From Aquipseudomonas alcaligenes NBRC 14159 (lineage in GTDB: Bacteria; Pseudomonadota; Gammaproteobacteria; Pseudomonadales; Pseudomonadaceae), in contig NZ_BATI01000007.1 of assembly GCF_000467105.1 (NCBI RefSeq), forward strand, positions 148,303-212,302: a DNA stretch of 64,000 nucleotides, read 5' to 3'. The notes under the pieces were generated by a model. The model was not told where the DNA came from. It saw only the letters and a list, made by a program, of their open reading frames with translations, and ran no database searches. How positions within the stretch are numbered: the stretch's first letter is position 1; each line of letters starts with the position of its first letter. Of the stretch, positions 19,180 through 28,057 are shown one piece after another. The translations under genes were made by a program, and so were the position numbers.

Positions 19180-20004
19180 ATGGAATTCGATCCCTGGACT
19201 CAAAGTCTCGTTAACGCCATGAGCTCGGTATGGGCTCCGATTGCAGGCTTCATTCCGCGCCTGTTCGGCTCGCTGGTGGTGGTACTGCTCGGCTTCGTGG
19301 TGGCCAAGCTACTCGATACCCTGCTGTCCAAGCTGCTCGCCAAGCTCGGCCTGGATCGCCTGATGGCGGGTACCGGCCTGAACAAGATGCTGTCCCGCGT
19401 GGGCATCCAGGTCCCGGTGTCGACGCTGATCGGCAAGATCATCTACTGGTTCGTGCTGCTGATCTTCCTGGTCACCGCCGCCGAGTCGCTGGGGCTGGAC
19501 CGGGTCTCCGCCACCCTCGATCTGCTCGCGCTGTACCTGCCCAAGGTACTGGGCGCCGCCGCCATCTTGCTGATCGGCGTACTGCTGGCGCAGCTGGTCA
19601 GCGGCATCGTGCGCGGCGCTGCCGAAGGCGTCGGCCTGGATTACGCCGCCGGCCTCGGCCGCATCGGCCAGGGGCTGGTGATCATCATCAGCATCTCGGT
19701 GGCCATCGGCCAACTGGAGGTGAAGACCGATCTGCTGAACAACGTGATCGCCATCGTGCTGATCTCCGTCGGCCTGGCCATGGCCCTGGCACTGGGCCTG
19801 GGCAGCCGCGAGATCGCCGGGCAGATCCTGGCGGGCATTTATGTGCGCGAGCTCTACGAGGTCGGGCAACAAGTGAAACTCGGCGATGTCGAAGGGCAGA
19901 TCGAGGAGATCGGCACGGTGAAGACCGTCCTGCTCACCGAAGACGGTGAACTGGTTTCGGTAGCCAACCGCACCCTGCTCGAACAGCGCGTCAGCAGCCG
20001 CTGA
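19180..20004 (+). CDS. cmpX: CmpX, mechanosensitive-channel-type membrane protein
   Basis: The 274-residue inner-membrane protein has paired hydrophobic helices of the 'conserved TM helix' type found in MscS relatives (VVLLGFVVAKLLDTLLSKLL, then a second similar repeat near residue 115) and a short C-terminal beta region (GDVEGQIEEIGTVKTVLLTEDGELVSVANR) like the MscS middle domain. In Pseudomonas it lies next to sigX and is linked to envelope stress and membrane state. It is the last gene before sigX. Confidence 0.9.
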   Translation: MEFDPWTQSLVNAMSSVWAPIAGFIPRLFGSLVVVLLGFVVAKLLDTLLSKLLAKLGLDRLMAGTGLNKMLSRVGIQVPVSTLIGKIIYWFVLLIFLVTAAESLGLDRVSATLDLLALYLPKVLGAAAILLIGVLLAQLVSGIVRGAAEGVGLDYAAGLGRIGQGLVIIISISVAIGQLEVKTDLLNNVIAIVLISVGLAMALALGLGSREIAGQILAGIYVRELYEVGQQVKLGDVEGQIEEIGTVKTVLLTEDGELVSVANRTLLEQRVSSR

Positions 20005-20088
20005 CGCGCCAATCCCTGCTAATGTATGCGACCAGCGCGCCCGCGTTGCGCTCTGGCGCTGTCATTTACCTGACTGGCACGAGTCGTT

Positions 20089-20679
20089 TTGAACAAGGCC
20101 CAATCGCTTCCTACTCGGTATGACCCGCGCGAGCTCTCGGATGAAGAGCTGGTGCAGCGCGCTCATGTCGAGCTGTTCCATGTTACCCGGGCATATGAAG
20201 AACTGATGCGGCGTTACCAGCGCACACTGTTCAACGTGTGTGCCCGTTACCTGGGCAATGAGCGCGATGCCGACGATGTTTGCCAGGAAGTGATGCTGAA
20301 AGTTCTATATGGGCTGAAGAACTTCGAGGGCAAGTCGAAGTTCAAGACATGGCTATATAGCATCACTTATAACGAGTGCATTACCCAGTACCGCAAGGAG
20401 CGCCGCAAGCGGCGCCTGCTCGATGCGCTCAGTCTCGACCCGCTGGAGGAAGCCTCGGACGAGAAGGCGCCGAAGCTGGAGGAGAAGGGCGGACTGGATC
20501 GCTGGCTGGTGCATGTCAATCCCATCGATCGGGAAATCCTGGTGCTGCGCTTCGTCGCGGAACTGGAGTTCCAGGAAATTGCCGACATCATGCACATGGG
20601 CCTGAGCGCGACCAAGATGCGTTATAAGCGCGCACTTGACCGTTTGCGCGAAAAATTTGGCGGCGCCCTCGAAACTTAA
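20089..20679 (+). CDS. sigX: ECF sigma factor SigX
   Basis: The 196-residue sigma factor has region 2 (DADDVCQEVMLKVLYGL, then KTWLYSITYNECI) and region 4 (EFQEIADIMHMGLSATKMRYKRAL helix-turn-helix). SigX controls oprF and membrane-lipid genes in Pseudomonas. Translation starts at a TTG (MNKAQSLPTRYDPRELSDEE), consistent with known orthologues. No anti-sigma gene lies beside it; the membrane protein CmpX upstream is the likely sensor partner by location. Confidence 0.95.
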   Translation: MNKAQSLPTRYDPRELSDEELVQRAHVELFHVTRAYEELMRRYQRTLFNVCARYLGNERDADDVCQEVMLKVLYGLKNFEGKSKFKTWLYSITYNECITQYRKERRKRRLLDALSLDPLEEASDEKAPKLEEKGGLDRWLVHVNPIDREILVLRFVAELEFQEIADIMHMGLSATKMRYKRALDRLREKFGGALET

Positions 20680-20794
20680 TCTGCGACAAACAATCTCACG
20701 CACGGCTTTGGGTATTTTTGTTACAATGCCGGCCAAGTTGTTTCCTGCTGCCTGGCGGGTCAGCTATTAATCGTTAAATGATGGGGATTTACGG

Positions 20795-21760
20795 ATGAAA
20801 CTGAAAAATACCTTGGGCGCTGTCATCGGTTCGCTGATCGCAGCCACCTCGCTGAACGTGCTGGCCCAAGGCCAAGGCGCTGTTGAAGTTGAAGGCTTCG
20901 CCAAGAAAGAATTCTTCGACAGCTCTCGCGACTTCAAGAACAACGGCAACCTGTTCGGTGGCTCTGTCGGCTACTACCTGACCGACGATGTCGAGCTGCG
21001 TCTGAGCTACGACGAAGTGCACAACGCGCGTGCCGAGGACGGCCGCAACATCAAGGGCTCCAACACCGCCCTGGATGCCCTGTACCACTTCAACAACGCC
21101 GGTGACGCGCTGCGTCCCTACGTTTCCGCCGGTTTCTCCGACCAGAGCCTCGGCCAGAACGGCCGTGGTGAGCGTAACGGTTCCACCTTCGCCAATCTGG
21201 GCGGCGGTGCCAAGTACTACTTCACCGAGAACTTCTACGCCCGTGCCGGCGTTGAAGCTCAGTACAACATCGACCAGGGCGACACCGAGTGGGCCCCGAG
21301 CGTCGGTATCGGCCTGAACTTCGGTGGTTCCTCCGCTCCGGCCCCGGCTCCGGTTGTCGAGCCGGCCCCGGTTGTCGAAGAAGCTCCGGTCACTCCCGAG
21401 CCGGCCGAGACCGTGCGCGTCGAGCTGGACGTGAAGTTCGACTTCGACAAGTCCAAGGTCAAGGAAGAAAGCTACGGTGACATCAAGAACCTGGCTGACT
21501 TCATGAACCAGTACCCGCAGACCAGCACCACCGTTGAAGGCCACACCGACTCCGTCGGTACCGACGCCTACAACCAGAAGCTGTCCGAGCGTCGTGCCAA
21601 CGCCGTTCGTGAAGTACTGGTCAACCAGTACGGCGTAGGTGCTGAGCGCGTAGGTTCGGTTGGCTATGGCGAGTCCCGCCCGGTTGCTGACAACGCCACC
21701 GAAGCCGGTCGCGCGGTCAACCGTCGCGTAGAAGCCGAAGTGGAAGCCCAGGCCAAGTAA
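20795..21760 (+). CDS. oprF: Major outer-membrane porin OprF (OmpA family)
   Basis: The 321-residue protein has a signal peptide ending at LAQG, an eight-strand beta-barrel domain (to about residue 170), a proline/alanine/valine linker (APAPAPVVEPAPVVEEAPV) and a C-terminal OmpA peptidoglycan-binding domain (FDFDKSKV, GHTDSVGTDAYNQKLSERRA). It anchors the outer membrane to peptidoglycan. Unlike P. aeruginosa OprF it has no cysteine in the linker or elsewhere. It is directly downstream of sigX, with a TACAAT element at 20722 as a possible -10, and ends before a strong terminator. Confidence 0.96.
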   Translation: MKLKNTLGAVIGSLIAATSLNVLAQGQGAVEVEGFAKKEFFDSSRDFKNNGNLFGGSVGYYLTDDVELRLSYDEVHNARAEDGRNIKGSNTALDALYHFNNAGDALRPYVSAGFSDQSLGQNGRGERNGSTFANLGGGAKYYFTENFYARAGVEAQYNIDQGDTEWAPSVGIGLNFGGSSAPAPAPVVEPAPVVEEAPVTPEPAETVRVELDVKFDFDKSKVKEESYGDIKNLADFMNQYPQTSTTVEGHTDSVGTDAYNQKLSERRANAVREVLVNQYGVGAERVGSVGYGESRPVADNATEAGRAVNRRVEAEVEAQAK

Positions 21761-21784
21761 TCTGGCACTGAGCGTTGCAGAAAA

Positions 21785-21806
21785 CCCGGCCTAGGCCGGG
21801 TTTTTT
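21785..21806 (+). terminator. Rho-independent terminator after oprF
   Basis: CCCGGCC-TA-GGCCGGG is followed by six T. It is preceded by AAAA, so it may also act on the opposite strand. Confidence 0.93.
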
Positions 21807-21892
21807 GTGAGCGACTTCATAGTGATTGTAAGGCCGCTGCAGCCTGATTAGACTGCGCGGCAACTCAGCCCCTCGCAGTTCCAAGGATTGCC

Positions 21893-22732
21893 ATGATCAA
21901 GAAATGTCTGTTCCCGGCGGCCGGATACGGCACCCGTTTTCTGCCTGCCACCAAGGCCATGCCCAAGGAAATGCTGCCGGTGGTCAACAAGCCGTTGATC
22001 CAGTACGGCGTAGAGGAAGCCCTGGAAGCCGGCCTGCGCGAAATCGCCATGGTCACCGGCCGCGGCAAGCGCGCCCTGGAAGACCACTTCGACATCAGCT
22101 ACGAGCTGGAACACCAGATTCAGGGCACCGACAAGGAAAAGTACCTGGTCGGCATCCGTCGCCTGATCGATGAGTGCAGCTTCTCCTACACCCGCCAGGT
22201 CGAGATGAAGGGCCTGGGCCACGCCATTCTCAGTGGTCGCCCGCTGATCGGTGACGAGCCGTTCGCCGTGGTACTGGCTGACGACCTGTGCTTCAACCTC
22301 GGTGGCGACGGCGTGCTGCAGCAGATGGTCAAGCTGTACAACCAGTTCCGCTGCTCCATCGTCGCCATCCAGGAAGTGCCGCCGGAAGAAACCTCCAAGT
22401 ACGGCGTGATCGCCGGTGAGCTGATCCGTGACGACATCTACCGCGTGAACAGCATGGTCGAGAAGCCGAAGCCGGAAGACGCACCGTCGAACCTGGCCAT
22501 TATCGGCCGTTACATCCTCACTCCGGACATCTTCGACCTGATCGAGAACACCGAGCCGGGCAAGGGTGGCGAGATCCAGATCACCGATGCGCTGATGAAG
22601 CAGGCCCAGGATGGCTGCGTGATCGCCTACAAGTTCAAGGGCAAGCGTTTCGACTGCGGCGGCGCCGAAGGCTACATCGACGCCACCAACTTCTGCTTCG
22701 AGAACCTGTACAAGACCGGCAAGGCCTACTGA
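21893..22732 (+). CDS. galU: UTP-glucose-1-phosphate uridylyltransferase
   Basis: The 279-residue enzyme makes UDP-glucose for LPS core, exopolysaccharide and trehalose synthesis. It shows the nucleotidyltransferase N-terminus FPAAGYGTRFLPATKAMPKEMLPV with the G-X-G-T-R loop and the metal-binding LADDLC. Length and sequence are those of Pseudomonas GalU. It is a single-gene unit between the oprF terminator and a downstream hairpin. Confidence 0.96.
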   Translation: MIKKCLFPAAGYGTRFLPATKAMPKEMLPVVNKPLIQYGVEEALEAGLREIAMVTGRGKRALEDHFDISYELEHQIQGTDKEKYLVGIRRLIDECSFSYTRQVEMKGLGHAILSGRPLIGDEPFAVVLADDLCFNLGGDGVLQQMVKLYNQFRCSIVAIQEVPPEETSKYGVIAGELIRDDIYRVNSMVEKPKPEDAPSNLAIIGRYILTPDIFDLIENTEPGKGGEIQITDALMKQAQDGCVIAYKFKGKRFDCGGAEGYIDATNFCFENLYKTGKAY

Positions 22733-22748
22733 GGCTGCCGCGTTGTCA

Positions 22749-22772
22749 CGAAGCCACCTGCGGGTGGCTTCG
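22749..22772. terminator. Hairpin between galU and the VOC gene, likely shared terminator
   Basis: A perfect 10-bp stem CGAAGCCACC/GGTGGCTTCG with a four-base loop lies between convergent genes. The T-run after it is short and interrupted, so termination may be partial. Confidence 0.65.
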
Positions 22773-22777
22773 TCGTT

Positions 22778-23200
22778 TCAGGGGATCGGCATTGCCTCCG
22801 AGCCAGGCCCCAGCGGCTGGCCATAGCTGAACTCGACATAGTTGCCGGCAGGGTCGCGCAGGCCGCAGTAGTAGCCGACCGGGTAGGGTTCGTCGCGCGG
22901 CGCCCAGATCAGGCAGCCGGCCTGTGCCGCCTGCTCGGCGATGCGCTTGACCGCCGCACGACTCTCGACCGCGAAGCCGAAGTGGCTGTAGTCGTCGGCG
23001 GCCAGCTGACGATCGTTACCGCCGGGCATGATGACGAAGATGAACTCATGCTCTTTGCCGGGCTCGGCCATCCAGACGACCTTCGAGCCCTTGCCGGCGC
23101 GTTCGTGGATCACCCGCATGCCGCAGAAGCGCTGGTAGAAGTCGATACAGGCGCTCAGGTCCGGCACATGCAGGGCGATATGGGTGAGAGTAGGGCGCAT
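22778..23200 (-). CDS. VOC-superfamily (glyoxalase fold) protein
   Basis: The 140-residue protein has paired beta-alpha-beta-beta-beta modules. Likely metal ligands are His in THIALHVPDL, His in DYSHFGFAVES and Glu in GNYVEFSYGQ, the usual VOC positions. It could be a lactoylglutathione lyase-type enzyme, a dioxygenase or a resistance protein; a glyoxalase-type role is suggested by the divergent glutathione reductase gene. The ATG at 23200 has an AGGAGG ribosome site on its strand and is preferred to an upstream in-frame start. Confidence 0.82.
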   Translation of the reverse strand: MRPTLTHIALHVPDLSACIDFYQRFCGMRVIHERAGKGSKVVWMAEPGKEHEFIFVIMPGGNDRQLAADDYSHFGFAVESRAAVKRIAEQAAQAGCLIWAPRDEPYPVGYYCGLRDPAGNYVEFSYGQPLGPGSEAMPIP

Positions 23201-23278
23201 GGCAAATCCTCCTCGTGGAGGTTCAGCATACACGCCGGGCATCTCCGGTATGCTTGGGGTCTGTAAGGAGAATTACCC

Positions 23279-24637
23279 ATGTCTCATGACTTCGACCTGT
23301 TCGTGATCGGTGCCGGCTCCGGCGGCGTTCGTGCGGCACGCTTCGCCGCCGGTTTCGGTGCCCGCGTGGCGGTGGCCGAGAGCCGCTACCTGGGCGGTAC
23401 CTGCGTCAATGTCGGCTGCGTGCCGAAGAAGCTGCTGGTCTACGGTGCCCACTTCACCGAGGACTTCGAGCAGGCCGCCGGTTTCGGCTGGAATCTGGGT
23501 GAGGCGAATTTCGACTGGCCCACGCTGATCGCCAACAAGAACCGTGAAATCCAGCGCCTCAACGGCATCTACCGCAATCTGCTGGTCAACAGCGGCGTTA
23601 GCCTGCTGGAAGGCCATGCGCGCATCCTCGGCCCGCACCGGGTCGAAGTGAACGGTCAGGCCTACAGTGCCGGGCACATCCTGATTGCCACCGGGGGCTG
23701 GCCGCAGCTGCCGGACATACCCGGCAAGGAGCTGGCGATCAGCTCCAACGAGGCGTTCCACCTGCAGCAGCTGCCGCGCCGCGTACTGGTGGTCGGCGGC
23801 GGCTACATTGCCGTCGAGTTCGCCTCGATCTTCCAGGGCCTGGGCGCACAAACCTCGTTGCTCTATCGCGGCGAGATGTTCCTGCGCGGTTTCGACGGCG
23901 CAGTGCGCCGCCACCTCAGGGAAGAGCTGGACAAGAAGGGGCTCGATCTGCAGTTCAACAGCGACATTGAGCGCATTGAACGGCTGGCCGACGGCAGCCT
24001 ACTGGCCACCCTGCGCGATGGCCGCGAGCTGGCAACCGACTGCGTGTTCTACGCCACGGGCCGGCGGCCGATGCTGGATAACCTGGGGCTGGAAAACACC
24101 GCGGTCGAACTGGACGAGCGCGGCTTCATCCGCGTCGACGAGCAGTACCAGACCGGCGAACCGTCCATCCTGGCGCTGGGCGATGTGATCGGCCGGGTCC
24201 AGCTGACCCCCGTGGCGCTGGCCGAGGGCATGGCGGTGGCGCGGCGGCTGTTCCGTCCCGAGGAATACCGGTCGGTGGACTATCGCAACATCCCCACTGC
24301 CGTGTTCAGTCTGCCCAACATCGCCACCGTCGGCCTCAGCGAGGAGCAGGCACGCGCCGAGGGTTTCCAGGTGAAGATCTTCGAGAGTCGCTTCCGCCCG
24401 ATGAAGCTGACCCTCACCGATAGCCAGGAGCGCACGCTGATGAAGCTGGTGGTCGATGCCGACAGCGATCGCGTGCTCGGCTGCCACATGGTCGGTCCGG
24501 AGGCCGGCGAGATCATCCAGGGCCTGGCCGTTGCCATCAAGGCCGGGGCGACCAAGCAGATCTTCGACGAGACCCTGGGCATCCACCCCACGGCTGCGGA
24601 AGAGTTCGTCACGCTGCGCACGCCGGTGGGAGGCTGA
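23279..24637 (+). CDS. gor: Glutathione-disulfide reductase
   Basis: The 452-residue flavoenzyme reduces GSSG with NADPH. Domains in order: FAD-binding [13 protein letters not shown], redox-active disulfide [18 protein letters not shown]-binding [13 protein letters not shown], and the interface domain with the catalytic histidine in [10 protein letters not shown]. Length is normal. It is divergent from the VOC gene across 78 bases and only seven bases from the next gene, so it probably shares a transcript with it. Confidence 0.95.
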   Translation: MSHDFDLFVIGAGSGGVRAARFAAGFGARVAVAESRYLGGTCVNVGCVPKKLLVYGAHFTEDFEQAAGFGWNLGEANFDWPTLIANKNREIQRLNGIYRNLLVNSGVSLLEGHARILGPHRVEVNGQAYSAGHILIATGGWPQLPDIPGKELAISSNEAFHLQQLPRRVLVVGGGYIAVEFASIFQGLGAQTSLLYRGEMFLRGFDGAVRRHLREELDKKGLDLQFNSDIERIERLADGSLLATLRDGRELATDCVFYATGRRPMLDNLGLENTAVELDERGFIRVDEQYQTGEPSILALGDVIGRVQLTPVALAEGMAVARRLFRPEEYRSVDYRNIPTAVFSLPNIATVGLSEEQARAEGFQVKIFESRFRPMKLTLTDSQERTLMKLVVDADSDRVLGCHMVGPEAGEIIQGLAVAIKAGATKQIFDETLGIHPTAAEEFVTLRTPVGG

Positions 24638-24644
24638 AGCCGCC

Positions 24645-25268
24645 ATGGATCGCCTGTTCTACCTGGCCGACCTGTTTGGCGTGGCGGTATTCGCCATCAC
24701 CGGCGCGCTGATGGCCGGCCGCAAGTCCATGGACCTGTTCGGCGTGCTGGTCATCGCCATCGTCACCGCCCTGGGCGGCGGCACCCTGCGTGACCTCATT
24801 CTCGACAACCACCCGGTGAGCTGGATTCGCAACGACACCTATATCTGGGTGGCGTCGCTGGCCGCGGTCGGCACCGTGCTCTGGGTACGCATGACGCAGC
24901 CGATTCACGAGCGCGGCCTGCTGATCGCCGATGCCTTCGGCCTGGCCGTTTTCACCGTGATCGGTACCGAGGTGGCGCTGCAGCACAACATGCCGCACAG
25001 CACCGCGCTGATCATGGGAGTGATGACCGGCGTGGCCGGCGGTGTGATGCGCGATGTGATCTGCAATGAGATCCCGCTGATCTTTCAGAAGGAGATCTAC
25101 GCCACCGCCTGCCTGCTGGGTTCGCTGGTATTCATCGGCATGCGCGAGCTGGGTACGCCTCACTGGCTGGACACCGGCGTGGCGATGCTCTGCGTGCTGC
25201 TGGCGCGTCTGGCGGCGATTCGCTGGCATCTGGCGTTGCCACGTTTCCACCTGCTCAACCGTGACTGA
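24645..25268 (+). CDS. TRIC/UPF0126-family membrane protein
   Basis: The 207-residue protein has about seven hydrophobic helices in two related halves, each with a glycine-rich pair: FGVAVFAITGALMAGRKSMDLFG...GGGTLRD and FGLAVFTVIGTEVALQH...GGVMRD. Prokaryotic TRIC homologues of this type are cation channels; in Pseudomonas the physiological role is not clear. The frame extends upstream through gor but the ATG at 24645, seven bases after the gor stop, is the true start. Confidence 0.88.
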   Translation: MDRLFYLADLFGVAVFAITGALMAGRKSMDLFGVLVIAIVTALGGGTLRDLILDNHPVSWIRNDTYIWVASLAAVGTVLWVRMTQPIHERGLLIADAFGLAVFTVIGTEVALQHNMPHSTALIMGVMTGVAGGVMRDVICNEIPLIFQKEIYATACLLGSLVFIGMRELGTPHWLDTGVAMLCVLLARLAAIRWHLALPRFHLLNRD

Positions 25269-25283
25269 AACGGACAGGTACAC

Positions 25284-25943
25284 ATGACTCAAGGACACGA
25301 ACTGGTCGAAGGCCGCTTGCCACCGCTGGACAAGCTCATCGCCTGCCATGAATGCGATCTGCTGATGCATCATCCGCATGTCGGCGAAGAGCAGAAGGCC
25401 AGCTGCCCGCGTTGCGGCTACGAGATGCTGGTGCACCGTTCGCACATGCGCAAACGCGCACTGGCGCTGGTGATCACGGCGCTGATCCTGTTCGTCCCGG
25501 CCAACTTCCTGCCGATCATGAGCCTGGGCCTGCTCGGCCAGAGCGCGGTGGACACGGTATGGAGCGCGGTGGTCGGGCTGTACCACTCGGGTATGCAGGG
25601 CGTGGCCGCGGTGGTGTTCATGTGCAGCATGCTGGTGCCATTGCTCAAGCTGCTCTGTCAGCTGTTCGTGCTGCTGGCCATGCCCAGGCCGGCCTGGCGC
25701 ATGCTGGCGTGTCGCTGCTACCGCTTCTATCACCACATGCGCGAGTGGGGGATGCTGGAGGTCTACCTGTTCGGCATCCTGGTCTCCATCGTCAAGCTGG
25801 TCGACCTCGCCGAGCTGCACCTGGGCGTGGGACTGGCCTGTTTCGTCGCGCTGATGCTGGCGCAGGTCTGGCTGGAGGTGACCATGTCGCAACATCAGGT
25901 CTGGGATGCTCTCAGCGAGGAGGACGAGCATGCGCGCACTTGA
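25284..25943 (+). CDS. PqiA-like membrane protein, first half
   Basis: The 219-residue protein carries an N-terminal cysteine-rich ribbon (CHECDLLMHHPHVGEEQKASCPRCG in outline: C-X2-C...C-X2-C) and four hydrophobic helices with PANFLPIMSLGLLG. It corresponds to one half of the fused E. coli PqiA, an inner-membrane partner of the MCE lipid-transport protein PqiB. It overlaps the next gene, its second half, by 14 bases. Confidence 0.85.
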   Translation: MTQGHELVEGRLPPLDKLIACHECDLLMHHPHVGEEQKASCPRCGYEMLVHRSHMRKRALALVITALILFVPANFLPIMSLGLLGQSAVDTVWSAVVGLYHSGMQGVAAVVFMCSMLVPLLKLLCQLFVLLAMPRPAWRMLACRCYRFYHHMREWGMLEVYLFGILVSIVKLVDLAELHLGVGLACFVALMLAQVWLEVTMSQHQVWDALSEEDEHART

Positions 25944-26583
25944 TGCCGGCATCATCGTCTGCGACGAATGCCACAAGCTTGAATACCTGCGCGAAGACGA
26001 GGTGCAGCACTGCACCCGCTGTGGCGCGCGGCTGCACGCCCGGCGTCCGGACAGCATCGCGCGCACCTGGGCGCTGCTGATCACTGCGGCCATCCTCTAC
26101 ATACCGGCCAACCTGCTACCGATCATGACCGTCAGCATGCTGGGCAAGGGTATGCCCGCCACCATCATGGAGGGCGTGGTCGAGCTGGTGCAGGCCGACA
26201 TGCTGCCGATTGCACTGGTGGTGTTCGTCGCCAGCATCCTGGTGCCGACCTTCAAACTGATCGGCATCGCCCTGCTGCTGTATTCGGTGCAGCGCCATCA
26301 GCCGATGTCGGCGCGGCAGCGCATCCTGATGTATCGCTTCATCGAATGGATCGGCCGCTGGTCGATGCTGGATATCTTCGTCATCGCCATCCTGGTGGCC
26401 CTGGTGAACTTCGGCAACCTGGCCAGCATCGAGGCCGGGGTGGGCGCGTCGGCCTTCTGTATGGTGGTGATCCTGACCATGCTCGCCGCCGTGACCTTCG
26501 ATCCACGGCTGATCTGGGACAACACCTTCGTCGAGGAAGACGAAGAAAGCACCGCCAAAAAAATCCCCGCGGACAGGAGCTGA
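25930..26583 (+). CDS. PqiA-like membrane protein, second half
   Basis: The 217-residue protein repeats the plan of its neighbour: CDECHKLEYL...CTRCGARL ribbon, then PANLLPIMTVSMLG and four helices. Its ATG at 25930 lies inside the upstream gene. No pqiB or pqiC follows; the next gene is on the other strand. The last codons of this gene form the T-run side and left arm of the terminator of the convergent efflux operon, so the 3' end is constrained by two functions. Confidence 0.85.
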   Translation: MRALDAGIIVCDECHKLEYLREDEVQHCTRCGARLHARRPDSIARTWALLITAAILYIPANLLPIMTVSMLGKGMPATIMEGVVELVQADMLPIALVVFVASILVPTFKLIGIALLLYSVQRHQPMSARQRILMYRFIEWIGRWSMLDIFVIAILVALVNFGNLASIEAGVGASAFCMVVILTMLAAVTFDPRLIWDNTFVEEDEESTAKKIPADRS

Positions 26584-26593
26584 TCCGCGGGGA
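26557..26593 (-). terminator. Terminator of the mexEF-oprN operon, embedded in the pqiA-like 3' end
   Basis: TCCCCGCGGA (26564-26573) and TCCGCGGGGA (26584-26593) form a perfect 10-bp stem. On the minus strand it is followed by seven U, complementary to the A-run at 26557-26563. It lies about 75 bases after the oprN stop, and its left half is coding sequence of the convergent gene. Confidence 0.88.
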
Positions 26594-26668
26594 GCGCAAT
26601 GGCCGACAAAGGGCAGGGTCGGCCCAGGAGGAAAGGGTGAGCAGGCGGGTAACACCCGCGCTCATGGC

Positions 26669-28057
26669 TCAGGCGCTGGGCTGCCAACCTCCGCCGAGCG
26701 CCTTGTAGATGGCGACGATGCCGCGGTACAGCTCGATCTCGGCCTGGGCCTGGGCGTCCTCGGCGGCCAGGCGCTCACGCTCGGCGTCGAGCAGCACGAG
26801 GAAGTCCTCGGTGCCTTCGCGGTAGCGAATCGCCGCCTGCTCGGCCGCCGCGCGGCTGGCCTCGACCTGGCGCACCAGCGAGACCAGGCGCTGCTGGCGC
26901 TTGGCGTAATCGCTGAAGGCGTTTTCCGACTCTTCCAGGGCCAGCAGCACCTGCTGCTCGTAGCTGGCCAGGGCGCCATCGGCGTCGGCCTCGGCACCGC
27001 GCAGGCGGGCGCGCACGCTGCCCAGATCAAAGGCCGCCCAACTGATGGTCGGTGCCACGCCCCAGGCGTTGGCCGCCGCCGCGCCCAGTTGCGAGCCGCG
27101 CCCGGCGGTGAAGCCGAGGAAGCCGCTCAGGCTGACCCGCGGGAACAGGTCGGCGGTGGCCACGCCGACATTGGCGGTGGCGGCAGCTAGTTGACGCTCA
27201 GCGACGCGCACATCCGGACGGCGGCGCAGCAGCTCGGCGGGGTCGCCAATCGGCAGCGCCTTGGCGATCACTGGCAGCGGCCGCGGCGACAGGTCGACGC
27301 TCAGCTGTTCCGGGCGCTGGCCAAGCAGGGTGGCGATGCGGTGACGGGCCCGCGCCTCATCCGCCTGCAGTTGCGGCAGGCTGGCCTCGGTGGCGGCCAG
27401 ACGGGCGTCGGCGCGCAGCACATCCAGCTCACTGCCGATGCCGGCGTCGCGCAGCTGCTCGGTGAGGGCACGCGACTGGCTCTGGTTCTTCAGGTTGTCG
27501 CGGGCGATGCGCTCCCTGAGTTGCGCACCGCGCAGGTTGCCGTAGGCGTCCACCAGCTCGGCGATCAGGCTGACCTGCAGCTGGTACAGCTCGGCCTCGG
27601 CGGCTTCGCTCTGTGCCTCGCTGGCCTCGATGCTGCGCTCGATACGGCCGAACAGGTCGAGTTCCCAGGCCATGTCCAGGCCCAGGTCGTAGCGCTCCTG
27701 GCGGATGCGCTCCTCGCTGGTCGGCGGTTGCTGGGCCTTGCCGAACTCGCCGCTGGCGCGGCTGGTGATCACCGGCATCTGGTCGTTGCCGACATCGTCA
27801 CGGATGGCACGGGCAGCGCGCAGGCGGGCGAAGGCCACACGCAGCTCGCGGTTTTCCTCGAGCGACTGCTGGACCAGCTGGCTCAGGGTCGGGTCGTCGA
27901 ACTGCTGCCACCAGGCCGATTCGAAGTCGGTGCGGTCGTAATCGCCGGCCTCCAGCGCGGTGATCCGCGCCGGCTGGGTTTCCGGCGCCTGATAGTCCGG
28001 GCCGACGGCGCAGGCGCTGACGGCGAGGGCCAGCAGGGCGGGAATAAAAGGCTTCAT
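26669..28057 (-). CDS. oprN: Outer-membrane efflux channel OprN
   Basis: The 462-residue lipoprotein of the OprM/TolC class forms the outer-membrane duct of MexEF-OprN. A signal peptide with lipobox VSAC (Cys at residue 16) is followed by two repeated helical-barrel halves; TAGIG-type LRDAGIGSELDVLRADA and YREGTEDFLVLLDAERERLAAED mark the equivalent positions. The frame is open further upstream inside mexF, but the ATG at 28057 begins the signal peptide. It overlaps the mexF stop by four bases. Confidence 0.93.
   Translation of the reverse strand: MKPFIPALLALAVSACAVGPDYQAPETQPARITALEAGDYDRTDFESAWWQQFDDPTLSQLVQQSLEENRELRVAFARLRAARAIRDDVGNDQMPVITSRASGEFGKAQQPPTSEERIRQERYDLGLDMAWELDLFGRIERSIEASEAQSEAAEAELYQLQVSLIAELVDAYGNLRGAQLRERIARDNLKNQSQSRALTEQLRDAGIGSELDVLRADARLAATEASLPQLQADEARARHRIATLLGQRPEQLSVDLSPRPLPVIAKALPIGDPAELLRRRPDVRVAERQLAAATANVGVATADLFPRVSLSGFLGFTAGRGSQLGAAAANAWGVAPTISWAAFDLGSVRARLRGAEADADGALASYEQQVLLALEESENAFSDYAKRQQRLVSLVRQVEASRAAAEQAAIRYREGTEDFLVLLDAERERLAAEDAQAQAEIELYRGIVAIYKALGGGWQPSA

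Noticed and set aside
20699..20727. A sigma70 promoter for oprF using TACAAT at 20722
   Set aside because: No acceptable -35 is found at the right distance. A SigX-type promoter is expected here but its consensus could not be matched with confidence.
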